From the NCBI GenBank assembly GCA_964549495.1, contig CAZJWJ010000017.1, positions 3,091 to 67,090 of the forward strand: DNA of 64,000 bases, given 5' to 3'. A model generated the notes under the pieces. The model was not told where the DNA came from and did not search any database. It was given only the letters and a program-made list of their open reading frames with translations. Made by a program: the position numbers and the translations under genes. This document shows, one piece after another, positions 47,655 to 57,300 of this stretch (positions are counted from its first letter, which is position 1; each line of letters opens with the position of its first letter). The DNA comes from JACKBJ01 sp964549495. GTDB taxonomy: Bacteria; Chloroflexota; Anaerolineae; Epilineales; Epilineaceae.

Positions 47655-48782
47655 TCAGTTGGCCTGGTATTCCTCGAAGGGCAGCTCGTAGCGGCGCTGC
47701 GGAACCGTGCCCAGGGGCTCGTGCCAGCGGCCGGTCAGGTCTCGGATGACGCGGCCGACGTGCACGTGGCTGGTCTCGATGAAGACCCGGTAGCGGAGCT
47801 GGGTACCCGCCACCGCCGTGCCGATGACGTAGATACCCGGCACGTCGGTCTCCATCGTGCCGGGCTTGTGAACCGGCGCGTTTTGCGGACCCTCGAGGCT
47901 CACGCCGGCCAGTTCGAAGATCTTAGGGCTGGCGACGAAGCCGGTGGCCAGGAGAACGAAGTCGGTCGGATGGACGATCGGCTCGGCGCTCTCGATCGGC
48001 CGGCCCGCCTCGTCGGTCGGCGCCAGATGGACCCGCCCCGGCTCGATGGCAACCGGCGCGGTGGCCGGCAGGAAGTCGATGTTGCCGGCGCGCAGCTGGG
48101 CCTCGAAGTCGGGTAACAGGTGGGGCTTGATGCGCTCGCGATCCAGCGCCGCCCGGCGATAGGACAGCGTCACTCGCGCGCCGCAACGCCAGGAGCGCAG
48201 CGCGGCCTCGATGGCCGAGTTCTTGCCGCCCACGACGAGCAGTCGGGCACGGAAGTAGTCGTGCGGGTCGCGGAAGTAGTGGGTGACCTGCGGCAGGTCC
48301 TCGCCGGGGATGCCCAATCGGGCCGGCGCCGCCATGTCGCCGGTGGCCAGGACGATGCGCCGGCAACGCCACTGCCCCGCCTCGCCGGAGATCGGCGACG
48401 TGCGGACGACGAAGCCCTCGCCCTCCTCCAGCCTTTCGATCCCGACCACCGGCTCGTAGACCCGCAGGTCCAGGTCGAACTGCTCGACCACCGCGCGCAG
48501 GTAAGCCAGGTACTCCTCGCCGGTGATCCGGTTCTGGTGGTTGTTCTGGATGGGCACGCCGGCGATGGCCAGGCGCTCGCTGGTCGAGAAGAAGGGCGTG
48601 TTGCGCGGCCACCAGCTGATCGTATAGCCCACCTGCTCGGCCTCGAGCAGCACGTAGGAGATCCCCTCGCGCTCGAGCGCAACGGCCATCTCGATGCCGA
48701 TCGGCCCGGCGCCGATCACAACCACCTCGCGATCGAAGCCGCTGGCTTCCTGAGCGTTACCATTTGGTTGACCTTCGGCCAT
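47655..48782 (-). CDS. YpdA-like FAD/NAD(P) reductase
   Basis: 375 residues of the two-dinucleotide-binding (thioredoxin-reductase-like) fold. FAD site VVVIGAGPIGIEMAVALEREG; second nucleotide site LLVVGGKNSAIEAALRSWRCG; IVLATGDMAAPARLGIPGED between them. No Cys-x-x-Cys is seen, which fits the YpdA (Bdr) type, a bacillithiol-disulfide reductase in Firmicutes. The start is preceded by AAGGGG. A PIG-L deacetylase of the BshB kind lies two genes upstream, giving weak support for a low-molecular-weight thiol pathway. The substrate is not proven. Confidence 0.8.
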   Translation of the reverse strand: MAEGQPNGNAQEASGFDREVVVIGAGPIGIEMAVALEREGISYVLLEAEQVGYTISWWPRNTPFFSTSERLAIAGVPIQNNHQNRITGEEYLAYLRAVVEQFDLDLRVYEPVVGIERLEEGEGFVVRTSPISGEAGQWRCRRIVLATGDMAAPARLGIPGEDLPQVTHYFRDPHDYFRARLLVVGGKNSAIEAALRSWRCGARVTLSYRRAALDRERIKPHLLPDFEAQLRAGNIDFLPATAPVAIEPGRVHLAPTDEAGRPIESAEPIVHPTDFVLLATGFVASPKIFELAGVSLEGPQNAPVHKPGTMETDVPGIYVIGTAVAGTQLRYRVFIETSHVHVGRVIRDLTGRWHEPLGTVPQRRYELPFEEYQAN

Positions 48783-48845
48783 GTCACCCCTTCCCTCTCA
48801 CTCATCACCGACGCTCCGATCATCAAGAGTAGCGCGCGATCCGTG

Positions 48846-49415
48846 TCAACTGGACACTGATTCGACCTTGGGGGCGACCGGCTCGGCCTCGCAGGTCTGC
48901 TGCAGGAACTCCAGCATGGCCGCATCACCACGGCGAACGCGATCCTCGAGCTTGCGCCGAACGCTCGGCCGCAAGGGAAACGAGATGAGAAAAAGCCCCG
49001 ACAGTAGCATGATCCACGCTACACGCGCTTCCGAACCCATTGGCTCCGCCGCCTGGGTGAGGCTCCAGGCACCGAAAGCCACCCATGCCCCGATTCCCAG
49101 GATCGTCAGGATCAGATACACGCGATGGTTGCGCAGGCGCCGCGAGCGAACTTCGATCCAAGTCCCCTCCGCATGCGCGACCAACCGGCCCCGCAAGCGC
49201 CCCAGGCGCCTGTCGGTGTTGATGAACACGCGCCGGGCAAAGAAGTCGGCACCTTCGTCATGATACAACTGGATCCAGAATCGGTCTCCACGGATCCGGC
49301 CGAAGGGGAAGCCAAATGGCATCGGTTTGAAGAAGCCGTGCGTCGACTCCAGCGCATCCTTCAGGCGAGCGTAGCATTCACCCTGCGATCGTCTGCTCCA
49401 CAGGTACAAGTGCAC
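48846..49415 (-). CDS. Two-helix membrane protein, unknown
   Basis: 189 residues from GTG 49415. The N-terminal 95 residues are soluble with the pattern GFPFGRIRGDRFWIQLYHDEG and RLVAHAEGTWIEVRSR, followed by two transmembrane helices (YLILTILGIGAWVAFGAWSL and IMLLSGLFLISFPL) and a short charged tail ending in a Cys. No family recognised. It converges with nothing and precedes the YpdA-like gene by about 60 bases on the same strand, so co-expression is possible. Confidence 0.6.
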   Translation of the reverse strand: MHLYLWSRRSQGECYARLKDALESTHGFFKPMPFGFPFGRIRGDRFWIQLYHDEGADFFARRVFINTDRRLGRLRGRLVAHAEGTWIEVRSRRLRNHRVYLILTILGIGAWVAFGAWSLTQAAEPMGSEARVAWIMLLSGLFLISFPLRPSVRRKLEDRVRRGDAAMLEFLQQTCEAEPVAPKVESVSS

Positions 49416-49571
49416 GGATGGAACCCCCTTCGACGCCGCGGGTATGCCGAATCGCTCCCGCTCCTTCCCATACGCGATGAGACCTGCAGGGTCGCGTCAC
49501 GGCCGTCTCGAGTGCCGACCGCTTGTGCGACGCGAACGACTGGCTGCTCAGCCCGCTGCAACCCCGACGCT

Positions 49572-50330
49572 CTACCAGCGCTCGCCTTTGAGCTTCTCCC
49601 AGTCCTCGTCGGAGACCAGGCTGACCACGCGCCAAGCCTCGCCCAGCTCGAAGGGCTGGCCCTCGGCCATCTTCTCGGCCCACTCGCGCAGCATGGGCTC
49701 CGGATCCCAGTCGCCCATCTGGCTGGCGTGCTTGCGCAGCGCGCTCAGCTTGCGATCGAAGACCGGCGTGATGTCGACGACCTCGTCGACGTGGTCGCTG
49801 CCCGGGCCGCGCACGTAGACCTTACGAACCTTGTGGGCGCGCAGGCCCTCGGCGGCCAGCTCCTCGAAGAGGTGCGGCTGGCCGGCGGCCGGGAAGACCG
49901 CGTCGAGGGCCGCGCCGGCCGCGGCGCGGTGGTCGGGATGGTTGATGTAGTTCTCGCTGACCCAGACCGTGGTCGGGTCACCGGTCAAGACCACCTCGGG
50001 GCGGAAGCGGCGGATCTCGCGAACCAGTCGCTTGCGCAGATCCATCGTGTTCTCGAGCATGCCATCGGGCTCGCGCAGGAAGACCACCTCCTGGACGCCG
50101 ACCTCGGCTGCTGCCTCCCGCTGCTCCGCCTCGCGGATGGACATGGCCTTTTCCTTGGTCATTTCCTTCTCGGCGATGCCGACCTCGCCGCTGGTGCAGA
50201 GCACGTAGACGACCTGCTTGCAGCCGGCCTGGATCCAGGCCGCCACGGTGCCGGCGGTGCCAAACTCGATATCGTCCGGATGGGCCACGATGGCCATCGC
50301 GGTTTCGGGGACGTAGGGCTGATCGCTCAC
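49572..50330 (-). CDS. PIG-L family deacetylase (LmbE/BshB-like)
   Basis: 252 residues from GTG 50330 with AAGGAG upstream. The zinc site is visible: AMAIVAHPDDIEFG (His, Asp, Asp) and NHPDHRAAA (His). PIG-L enzymes remove N-acetyl groups from glucosamine conjugates, including the bacillithiol (BshB) and mycothiol (MshB) precursors, and many related substrates. The presence of a YpdA-like reductase nearby makes a thiol role thinkable, but glycan or antibiotic substrates remain possible. Confidence 0.88.
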   Translation of the reverse strand: MSDQPYVPETAMAIVAHPDDIEFGTAGTVAAWIQAGCKQVVYVLCTSGEVGIAEKEMTKEKAMSIREAEQREAAAEVGVQEVVFLREPDGMLENTMDLRKRLVREIRRFRPEVVLTGDPTTVWVSENYINHPDHRAAAGAALDAVFPAAGQPHLFEELAAEGLRAHKVRKVYVRGPGSDHVDEVVDITPVFDRKLSALRKHASQMGDWDPEPMLREWAEKMAEGQPFELGEAWRVVSLVSDEDWEKLKGERW

Positions 50331-50497
50331 GCGGGACTCCTTGGCTTCGAGGGGGAAGGTCGCGGCCGGCGGCTGCCAGCATCGGGGATTGCAGATTCGA
50401 GATTCCGCGGCAATTGTAGGGCAAGCCGCCTTCCGGATTCGGATGTCGAGCGCGCGGATCGGATCGGGAGCCGCGTCCGCTCGGGATCGATCGGGAT

Positions 50498-52162
50498 CTA
50501 CCCGTCGTCGCCGGCCACCGAGCGCAGGTAGTTGACCACATCGCCCCGATCGCTCAGGTCGAGCCGGTAGGCGAAGCCCGGCGCATCGGCATGTGGCCGA
50601 GTGATGCGCTCGATCAGGTCGCGATCGCGGGCCGAGCCCAGCTCGAGCGGCCGGGCATGACAGTCTGCGCAATGCCGTGACCAGAGGCGCGCGCCGCGAT
50701 CGATGGAATCTAGGGTGGGCGAGATGGGATTCGCGCCCAGCGGCACGTAGAGCGCGTCAGCCCGGTCGATGGCCGCTCCGTATGCGGTCGAAACGCCCAA
50801 GAAGGCCAGCAAGCCGGCCGTGCCGGCCGTCAGCCAGGCCGCGCCGCGGCGCATAGCAGGCGCCGAGCGAAGGTCGGTGGTTGCGACGGCGGTCGCGTCG
50901 GAGTTCGCGTCTGAGGTCGCGACATCCCGATCGATCCCAGCGCTGGGGTCCGATGAGGCCCGCTGCGACAGGAAGGCCAGCACCAGCGCCAGACCGGTCA
51001 CCGCGAGACCGAAGGCGATGCGCGCCGGGGGGTTGGGCAGCGGCCAGGGAAGTCCGGCCAGCACCAGCGCCAGGCCGCTGGCGGCCAGGCGTAGGGAGGC
51101 CGGCCGTGGCATGCGGTCCCGGCTCCGATCGGCGATCAAGGCTCCGCCCAGGAACCCCGCGCCAGCCACCGCCAGTGCCAGCGGCAGCAATGGCTCGCGT
51201 CCCAGCGCCCAGTAGCTCAGCGCGGCAGCCAGGACGAGACCACCGAGCGCGCCGAGGATCCAGCCGGCCAGGCTCGGGTCTGCCGAAGGCTCGGTCGCTT
51301 TGGGATCGGTCGCGGCGGAATCGCGTGCTGCGGGATCGGTCCGGAGCTCACCGGAGACCGAGCGATCGTTCGTGCCGGGCACCGCTGGGCTCGACCGCGA
51401 CCATCGCCGCGGCAGCCAGGCCAGGCCGGCTGCGATCAGGGCCGCAGCCAACCAGGCCCAGGACGGCGCGCCAAGCAGTGCATCGCGCGGTGCGAGGAAT
51501 CGGGAGTGGGCCGTCATACCGACGATCCACAGGCCGAGGCCCGTGGCCGGCAAGAAGGCCAACCAGCGGCTCGCGGCTGCCAGGTCGCGCCTGCCGATCG
51601 CACTGGGCTGCCAGGTAACGCCCCCTCGATCCCGAGCACCGTGCAGACGGGCCATCGCCAGCCCCAGCCGCGCGGCGCAGGCGGCGACCAGCAGGCTCCA
51701 CGCCAGTGCCCAGGCCCGCAGGAGCCATGCGGCGGGTCCCGCCGGCCCGTCGGCCGGCGCCACCGAGATGGTGAACTCGGTGTTGGGGTAGACGCTGCAA
51801 TCCAAGCTCACATCACCCGCGCGGGCGAAGCGGCGCGACCAGCGCTGGCCGGGCTCCAGCCGAAAGGGGCCGAAGGCGTGTGCTTCGACATCCTGGTTGA
51901 CCACCACCAGGCCGCGGCCGACGCGGGTATCGACCCTGAGCGGCAGCACGTCGTCCACCCGCTGACCGGCGCGCGCCCGATCGGCCGTGCCGGGCGGGAT
52001 GGTGTAGACATCTTCACCGGCACCGGGGCGTGGCGGATCGTAACGAGCGGCAAGTAAGGACAGCAGCAGCGCCACGAACAGGGGGGCCAGTCGGATCGGC
52101 CCGGATCTCGATGCGAGACCGGAACGACGAGACGCCATGGGATCCTGCGCGCGCACCGACAT
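50498..52162 (-). CDS. Multi-helix membrane protein with C-terminal cytochrome c domain
   Basis: 554 residues from ATG 52162 with GAGGAGG upstream. A first helix precedes a periplasmic cupredoxin-like stretch (GRGLVVVNQDVEAHAFGPF to LDCSVYPNTEFTISV), in which the usual His and Met after Cys are missing. About seven to eight further helices follow, with two disordered Asp/Ser/Thr-rich loops. The last 90 residues are a class I cytochrome c domain with heme motif CADCH in RLWSRHCADCHARP and the end PGFAYRLDLSDRGDVVNYL. The axial Met is not obvious. This combination is unfamiliar; an electron-transfer role at the membrane is likely. Confidence 0.75.
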   Translation of the reverse strand: MSVRAQDPMASRRSGLASRSGPIRLAPLFVALLLSLLAARYDPPRPGAGEDVYTIPPGTADRARAGQRVDDVLPLRVDTRVGRGLVVVNQDVEAHAFGPFRLEPGQRWSRRFARAGDVSLDCSVYPNTEFTISVAPADGPAGPAAWLLRAWALAWSLLVAACAARLGLAMARLHGARDRGGVTWQPSAIGRRDLAAASRWLAFLPATGLGLWIVGMTAHSRFLAPRDALLGAPSWAWLAAALIAAGLAWLPRRWSRSSPAVPGTNDRSVSGELRTDPAARDSAATDPKATEPSADPSLAGWILGALGGLVLAAALSYWALGREPLLPLALAVAGAGFLGGALIADRSRDRMPRPASLRLAASGLALVLAGLPWPLPNPPARIAFGLAVTGLALVLAFLSQRASSDPSAGIDRDVATSDANSDATAVATTDLRSAPAMRRGAAWLTAGTAGLLAFLGVSTAYGAAIDRADALYVPLGANPISPTLDSIDRGARLWSRHCADCHARPLELGSARDRDLIERITRPHADAPGFAYRLDLSDRGDVVNYLRSVAGDDG

Positions 52163-52367
52163 GCTCGATCCTCCTCTGCCGGCAAGGGCTCCTTCGAAAG
52201 CCGAGCGGCCGGGTTGGCCGACGGCGTGAAGCCGGACCTGCGGGACTCTTCGAATCGGTGATTATAGCCCGCGGACCGCAGGCTGGATTCGCAGATCGGC
52301 CGGCCCGGATGGTGGGACATCCGTCCCATGATCGGCGTCGAAGCGACTGGAGGCCCGGCAGGCTGCA

Positions 52368-52376
52368 TGCTATGAT
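52368..52376 (+). promoter_or_regulatory. Extended -10 promoter of the DksA/TraR gene
   Basis: TGC-TATGAT, an extended -10 (TG at 52368-52369, TATGAT 52371-52376), 39 bases before the start of the DksA/TraR gene. No good -35 is seen, as is common with extended -10 promoters. Confidence 0.45.
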
Positions 52377-52415
52377 GATTGAATGCCGATTCGGAAATCG
52401 AGGGAGAGCCGCTAG

Positions 52416-52745
52416 ATGCCGACCGAGAGCAAGAGCCGCATCGTCGAGATCCTGCAGAAGGAGCTGGCCGAGGCCCGCGCCGAGCTCGAAGACTACCAGG
52501 AGCAAGCCGATCAGCCCGACTTCGAGATGGGCGATGCGGAGGGTTACAGCACCTGGCAGGCCGCGATGTCGCTCAAGAACCATCTCGAACAAGAGGTCAA
52601 GGACATCGAGCGCGCTCTGAAGCGCGCCGAGGAAGGCCTCTATGGCGTCTGCGCGATCTGTGGCGAGCAGATCGGATCGGCGCGCATGCATGCCCTTCCG
52701 TATACCATCCACTGCGTGAGCTGCGCCAGCAAGGCCAAGGCCTGA
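52416..52745 (+). CDS. DksA/TraR-family zinc-finger protein
   Basis: 109 residues. An N-terminal coiled coil (about 5-70) leads to a four-cysteine zinc finger: CAIC in YGVCAICGEQIG and CVSC near the end. The DksA/TraR family binds in the RNA polymerase secondary channel and tunes initiation with ppGpp in proteobacteria; short members elsewhere are less understood. GGGAG precedes the ATG. It is a single-gene unit with an extended -10 promoter. Converges with the lipoprotein gene of the T-box operon. Confidence 0.88.
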   Translation: MPTESKSRIVEILQKELAEARAELEDYQEQADQPDFEMGDAEGYSTWQAAMSLKNHLEQEVKDIERALKRAEEGLYGVCAICGEQIGSARMHALPYTIHCVSCASKAKA

Positions 52746-52852
52746 GCCCGATCGCGCCGAGCCGTCGTTCGCCTACTCGGCCCCATGGCAAGCATCATCC
52801 CCTCGAACTCGCGTACCCGTCACCCGAGATGACAGACCGATCGGCGCTTCGA

Positions 52853-54340
52853 TCAGGGTGCCGATCGCCGCTCGGCCTCCTCGAGCATCGTCTGGATGAA
52901 GTCGTCCTCCGGTGCCAGCTCCGCCGCCTGGCGTAGATTCTCGAGTGCCGCTTCGTCCCCGGGCTGGGTCGTCCAGCGTGCCCAGCCGCGCAAGAGTTGT
53001 GCGGCCGCCCGGCCGGACCATTGCGGACTCTCGCCGGCGATGATCAAGGCGTCGCTGGTGGCATGCTCGATCCGCGTGCGCATCTCGTCTTCCCAACCGG
53101 ACTCGAGCAGCGGTGGCGCGTCGCCCAGGAGTGCGGCCGGTGCGTGGGCCGCGAGCTGCTCTTGCGCGGCGGCGTAGTCGCCGTAGAAGACCGCGTGGAG
53201 CAGCTGCCCTCCCGGCGAGACCTCCCGCTCGGCCAGATCGGCACGCGCTTCGGCCGTGCGGCGGATCCAGCGCGCCTGCCAGGCCAAGTTCGGATCGTCG
53301 AGCGCAGCGGCGGAGCTCGTCTCGACGGCCTCCAATGAGGCCAAGGCATCCTTCCACAGACCGGCCTCGGCCAAGCTCAGCGCGTCGGCCAAGGGGCCTC
53401 GTTCGGAAGCCGGCAAGGCCGTGCTGAGCTCGGGTCCCGCCAGCGGCATGAACTCGCCTGCCACCTCGTTCCAGCCCAGGAATCGGAAGTTGGCCTCGGC
53501 CACGCCGCAGGCGCGGCAGAAGACGTAGCCGTCGGTCTCGTCGAGCAGGATCTCCGGCCGGCCATCTTCGTCCAAATCCTCCAGGCTGGTGCTGCCCGGG
53601 AAGGTCTCCAGGCGTGCATACAAGGGCCGGAGTACATCGCCGCTGGCGTCCACGAGCAGGAAGGCACCGCTGTTGGCACCCCAACCACCTCGCAGGCTCA
53701 GCCAGGTTACCTCCGGGCCGGCCGCGACCGCCTCGAGCCCGTCCTCGAAGAGGAAGACGGGGAAGACCTCTGCCGGCTGGCCGGCTTCGGTCGCCCACTC
53801 CTCGGCCGGCAGCAAGCGCTCGTCGAGACCGAGTTGATCGAGCTTGCTCCAGCCCTCGTCCTCGCGCTCGTAGAGCGCCAACACGTGGGGTTGCTCGACC
53901 GCCCGACCGTAGCTCCATGCCACGGCTCGACCCGCGGTCTCGTCCAAGACCTGCCAACCGACACTCGCGACATCCGCACCCTGGCCGGACTCCTCGGCCG
54001 TCAGCAGCCCGAGCTGTTCGGCATCGGGACCCGCCTCGGAGACCAGCTCGAACCGCTCGACCAGCATCGGCGCCGGCGGATCGGGTGGCGCGAGCTCGGC
54101 GGAGGCATCCTCCGAGCGCTCGATCACGTCCGACTCGGTCGGTTCCGTCATCGGTTCGGTGCTCGCCTGCGCTGCAATGTCGACGGTCTCGCCGGTGGCC
54201 GTGATCGGATCGCCTGGTTCGCCGGACTCCTCGGCCCCGGGGACGGGGCTGCAAGCAGCCAGGCTCAGGCCAGCTGCGAGAATGAGGATCTCGAATCCGG
54301 GTCGACTTGGTTTCGGGAGCGGCGTGTCATGGCGGAGCAT
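52853..54340 (-). CDS. Lipoprotein with FG-GAP-like and tetratricopeptide-like parts
   Basis: 495 residues from ATG 54340 with GGAGG upstream, 18 bases after the ileS stop. Signal and lipobox (LAAGLSLAACSP), then a Thr/Glu/Pro-rich linker. The middle has blades such as LEDLDEDGRPEILLDETDGY, an FG-GAP-like element, and CRACGVAE. The C-terminal half is helical with pairs of helices resembling degenerate TPRs (ADALSLAEAGLWKDALASLE). No enzyme motif. As the last gene of the T-box operon its expression may follow isoleucine availability unless it has its own promoter. Confidence 0.65.
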   Translation of the reverse strand: MLRHDTPLPKPSRPGFEILILAAGLSLAACSPVPGAEESGEPGDPITATGETVDIAAQASTEPMTEPTESDVIERSEDASAELAPPDPPAPMLVERFELVSEAGPDAEQLGLLTAEESGQGADVASVGWQVLDETAGRAVAWSYGRAVEQPHVLALYEREDEGWSKLDQLGLDERLLPAEEWATEAGQPAEVFPVFLFEDGLEAVAAGPEVTWLSLRGGWGANSGAFLLVDASGDVLRPLYARLETFPGSTSLEDLDEDGRPEILLDETDGYVFCRACGVAEANFRFLGWNEVAGEFMPLAGPELSTALPASERGPLADALSLAEAGLWKDALASLEAVETSSAAALDDPNLAWQARWIRRTAEARADLAEREVSPGGQLLHAVFYGDYAAAQEQLAAHAPAALLGDAPPLLESGWEDEMRTRIEHATSDALIIAGESPQWSGRAAAQLLRGWARWTTQPGDEAALENLRQAAELAPEDDFIQTMLEEAERRSAP

Positions 54341-54358
54341 GGATTGGACCTCCAGGGC

Positions 54359-57300
54359 TCAGTTGCGACTTGAGCTCGCGGACGCGCGCTTCAGCGCCAG
54401 CTCGACCGCGTGCCCTTCGATCTCCAGCGCGCTGCGCCCCTCGGCATCGGCCGGCAACCCACCGATCGTCAAGGTTGCGGCCAGGGCCTCGGCGCGGAGG
54501 TGCTCGCGCCAGGCCTCGGCGGCCTCGGCGATGGCCGGCGGGCCCTCGACCCAGAGCTCGATGCGGTCGGAGACCTCCAGGCCCGTGTCCTTGCGCAGGC
54601 TCTGCACCGCGCGAAGGAGGTCGCGGGCCAGGCCCTCGGCCTCCAGCTCCGGGCTCAGCTCGGTGACCAGGCCGACCACGTAGCCCTCGTCCTCGGCCGT
54701 GGCCAGGCCCTCGCGGGCGCTGGCCATCAGCTCGATCTCGTCGGGCTCCAGCTGCAAAGGCTGACCGTCCACCTCCAGGGTGACCGGCTGGCCGGCCTTG
54801 ACCGCCGCCGCGACCGCGCCGGCATCCGCTGCCTCGAGCGCCTTGCGGATGGCCGGCACCCGCTGACCGTGCTTGGGGCCCAGCTTGGGCAGCACCGGGC
54901 GCAGGCTGTAGGTGACCAGCCCGCCCTCTTCGGTCAGGGTCTCCAGCGCCTTGACGTTGAGCTCCTCGCGCAAGTGCGCACCCAGGTGCTCGATAGCCGC
55001 CGCCTCGCGCTCGCCGCGTAGGGCCAGCATGGCCTTGGCCAGTGGCTGGCGCAACTTGAGGTCGGCCGCCGAGCGGGCGGCCCGGCCCAGGGCCGTCAGG
55101 CGCAGGATCAGCGCCATCTGGTTCAGGAGCTCGCGGTCGTCGGCGTCTGCCTCCGCTGCCACCGGCCACCTGCAATGGTGCACGCTCTCCGGCGCCGCTT
55201 CGTCCACCTCGCGCACCAGGTTCTGGTAGAGGGTCTCGGCGGTGAAGGGCAGCATCGGCGCCAAGAGGCGTGCCAGGGTCACGAGCACTTCGTAGAGCGT
55301 ATCCAGTGCGGCCGGCTCTCCCTCCCAGAAGCGTCGGCGCGAGCGCCGCACGTACCAGTTGGAGAGCTCCTCGACGAAGGCCTCGATGGCCAGGGTGGCC
55401 CGGTAGCCGTCGTAGTCGACCATGCGCTCGGTGACCTCGCGGACCGTCGCATGCAAGCGCAACCGGATCCAGCGGTCGAGCTCGTCTTCGGGGCCCCCGC
55501 CGCGCCCGCCGTTGACGCGACGGGGCAGGGCGCCGGCCGGATCCTGCGCGACCTCGTCGGCCGCGCCTTCCGCCGCGTCGTCCCATCCCGGCGCCGGCGA
55601 CCAGCCCTCGGCCAGGTTGGCGTACTGGACGAAGAAGCCGTAGACGTTCCAGAGCGGGATCAGGAAGCGGCGGCGCACCTCGGCGCCCGGCCCGTAGCCG
55701 AACCAGAGGTCGACCTCGGGCCGGTGGGCCAGGTACATCCAGCGCATCACGTCGGCGCCCATCTCGTCGGCGCCTTCGTTGAACTCGATGGCGTTGCCCC
55801 AGCTCTTGTGCATCTCGCGCCCGTCCTCGGCCAACAGGGTCGCGAAGCCCAGCACGGTCTTGAAGGGCGTCTGGCCCTCCAGGACGGTGCTCATCGCCAG
55901 CAGGCTGTAGAACCAGTTGCGGAACTGGCCCGGAAAGCTCTCGGTGATGAAGTCGGCCGGGAACCAGCGCTCCTTGGCTTTCTCGTAGGGCAGCGTGTCC
56001 GGCAAGGTCGAGAGCGAGACGATGCCGGCATCCAGCCAGGGGTTGCCCACGTCGGGCACGCGCGCGGCGCTGCCGCCGCAGCTCGGGCAGGCGATCTCGA
56101 CCGCGTCGACGTAGGGTCGGTGCGGACTGTGGCCGTCGAAGGTCTCCCAGCCAGCCACCGCCCGGTCCTCGAGCTCTTCGCGACCGCCGATCACGTCGAA
56201 CCAGTCGCAGTCCTCGCTCTGGCAGACCCAGATGGGCAGGGCCAGGCCCCAGTAGCGCTTCTTGGAGATCATCCAGTCGTGCATGTTGCGCAGCCAGTCC
56301 TGCTCGCGCTCGCGGCCGAAGGCCGGGATCCAGCGGGCCTGGTCGACCGAGTCCATCATCTGGTAGCGCAGGCTGGCGGCCTTCTCGGCTTCGGTGACCT
56401 CCTCGCGCGGCTTGTCGTAGAGCTCGCCCATGCTGATGAACCACTCGTCGACCAGGCGGAAGACCAGCTCCGACTCGCAGCGCCAGCAGACCGGGTAGCG
56501 GTGCTCGTAGCCCTCGACCTTGTAGAGAAGGCCCTTCTCGCGCAGATTGGCCAGGATGTCCTCGGTAACCGCCTGGGCCTCGCGGCCGCTGAGCCAGTCG
56601 AAGCCGGCCTTGTAGACGCCGTTCTCGTCCAAGGGCGCGATGATCGGCAGGCCGTGCTCCTTGGACAGGCCGAAGTCCTCGGCACCGCAACCGGGGGCGA
56701 TGTGCACCACGCCGGTACCCTCCTCGGCTCCGACCTCGCTCCAGGGGATGACGCGGTGGGCCTCGACGGCGCCGGCTTCGGCCTGGGCCGGCAGCTCGTC
56801 GAAGGGCCCGGCGTAGCGCCAGCCGAGCATCTCGGCGCCCTTCAGCTCGCGGACCACGTCCCAGGCCTCGCCCTGCTTGCCCTGCAAGACCTGCTTGGCC
56901 GCGCCCTTGGCCAGGTAGAGCCGCTGACCATCCTGCTCGACCTCCAGGTAGTCGAGCTCGGGACCGACCGCGGCTGCGACGTTGCTGGTCAGGGTCCAGG
57001 GCGTGGTGGTCCAGACCAGGAGCGAAGCGTCCTCCTGGTCCGGAAGCGGGAAGCGCAGCGTGGGGCTGCGGTGGGTCAGCTCGCGGTAGCCCTCGGTGGC
57101 GATCTCGTGCTGGCTCAGGCCGGTGCCGCAGCGGGCGCACCAGGGCATGACGTCGGTGCCACGGTAGACCCAGCCGCGCTCGTGACAGGCCTTCAGGAAT
57201 CGCCAGATCATGTAGTTGTTATGATCGGCGAAGGTGAAGTAGCTGCCCCGCCAGGGCTCGCGGCCAAGCTGGCCGACCAGCTGCTCGACGGTGGCGGTGA

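Noticed and set aside
48843..48857. Operator GTGTC-N5-GACAC with TTGACA upstream of the YpdA-like gene
   Set aside because: The -35 word is perfect on the minus strand, but no -10 lies at the right distance and the palindrome overlaps the stop codon of the preceding gene, so evidence is weak.
54327..57140. Very long open frames lying over ileS in other frames, including antisense
   Set aside because: They are Arg/Pro/Ala/Gly-rich, have no family features and follow the GC bias of the real gene, as do those opposite gcvP (40691-43954) and opposite the kelch gene (15594-17867).
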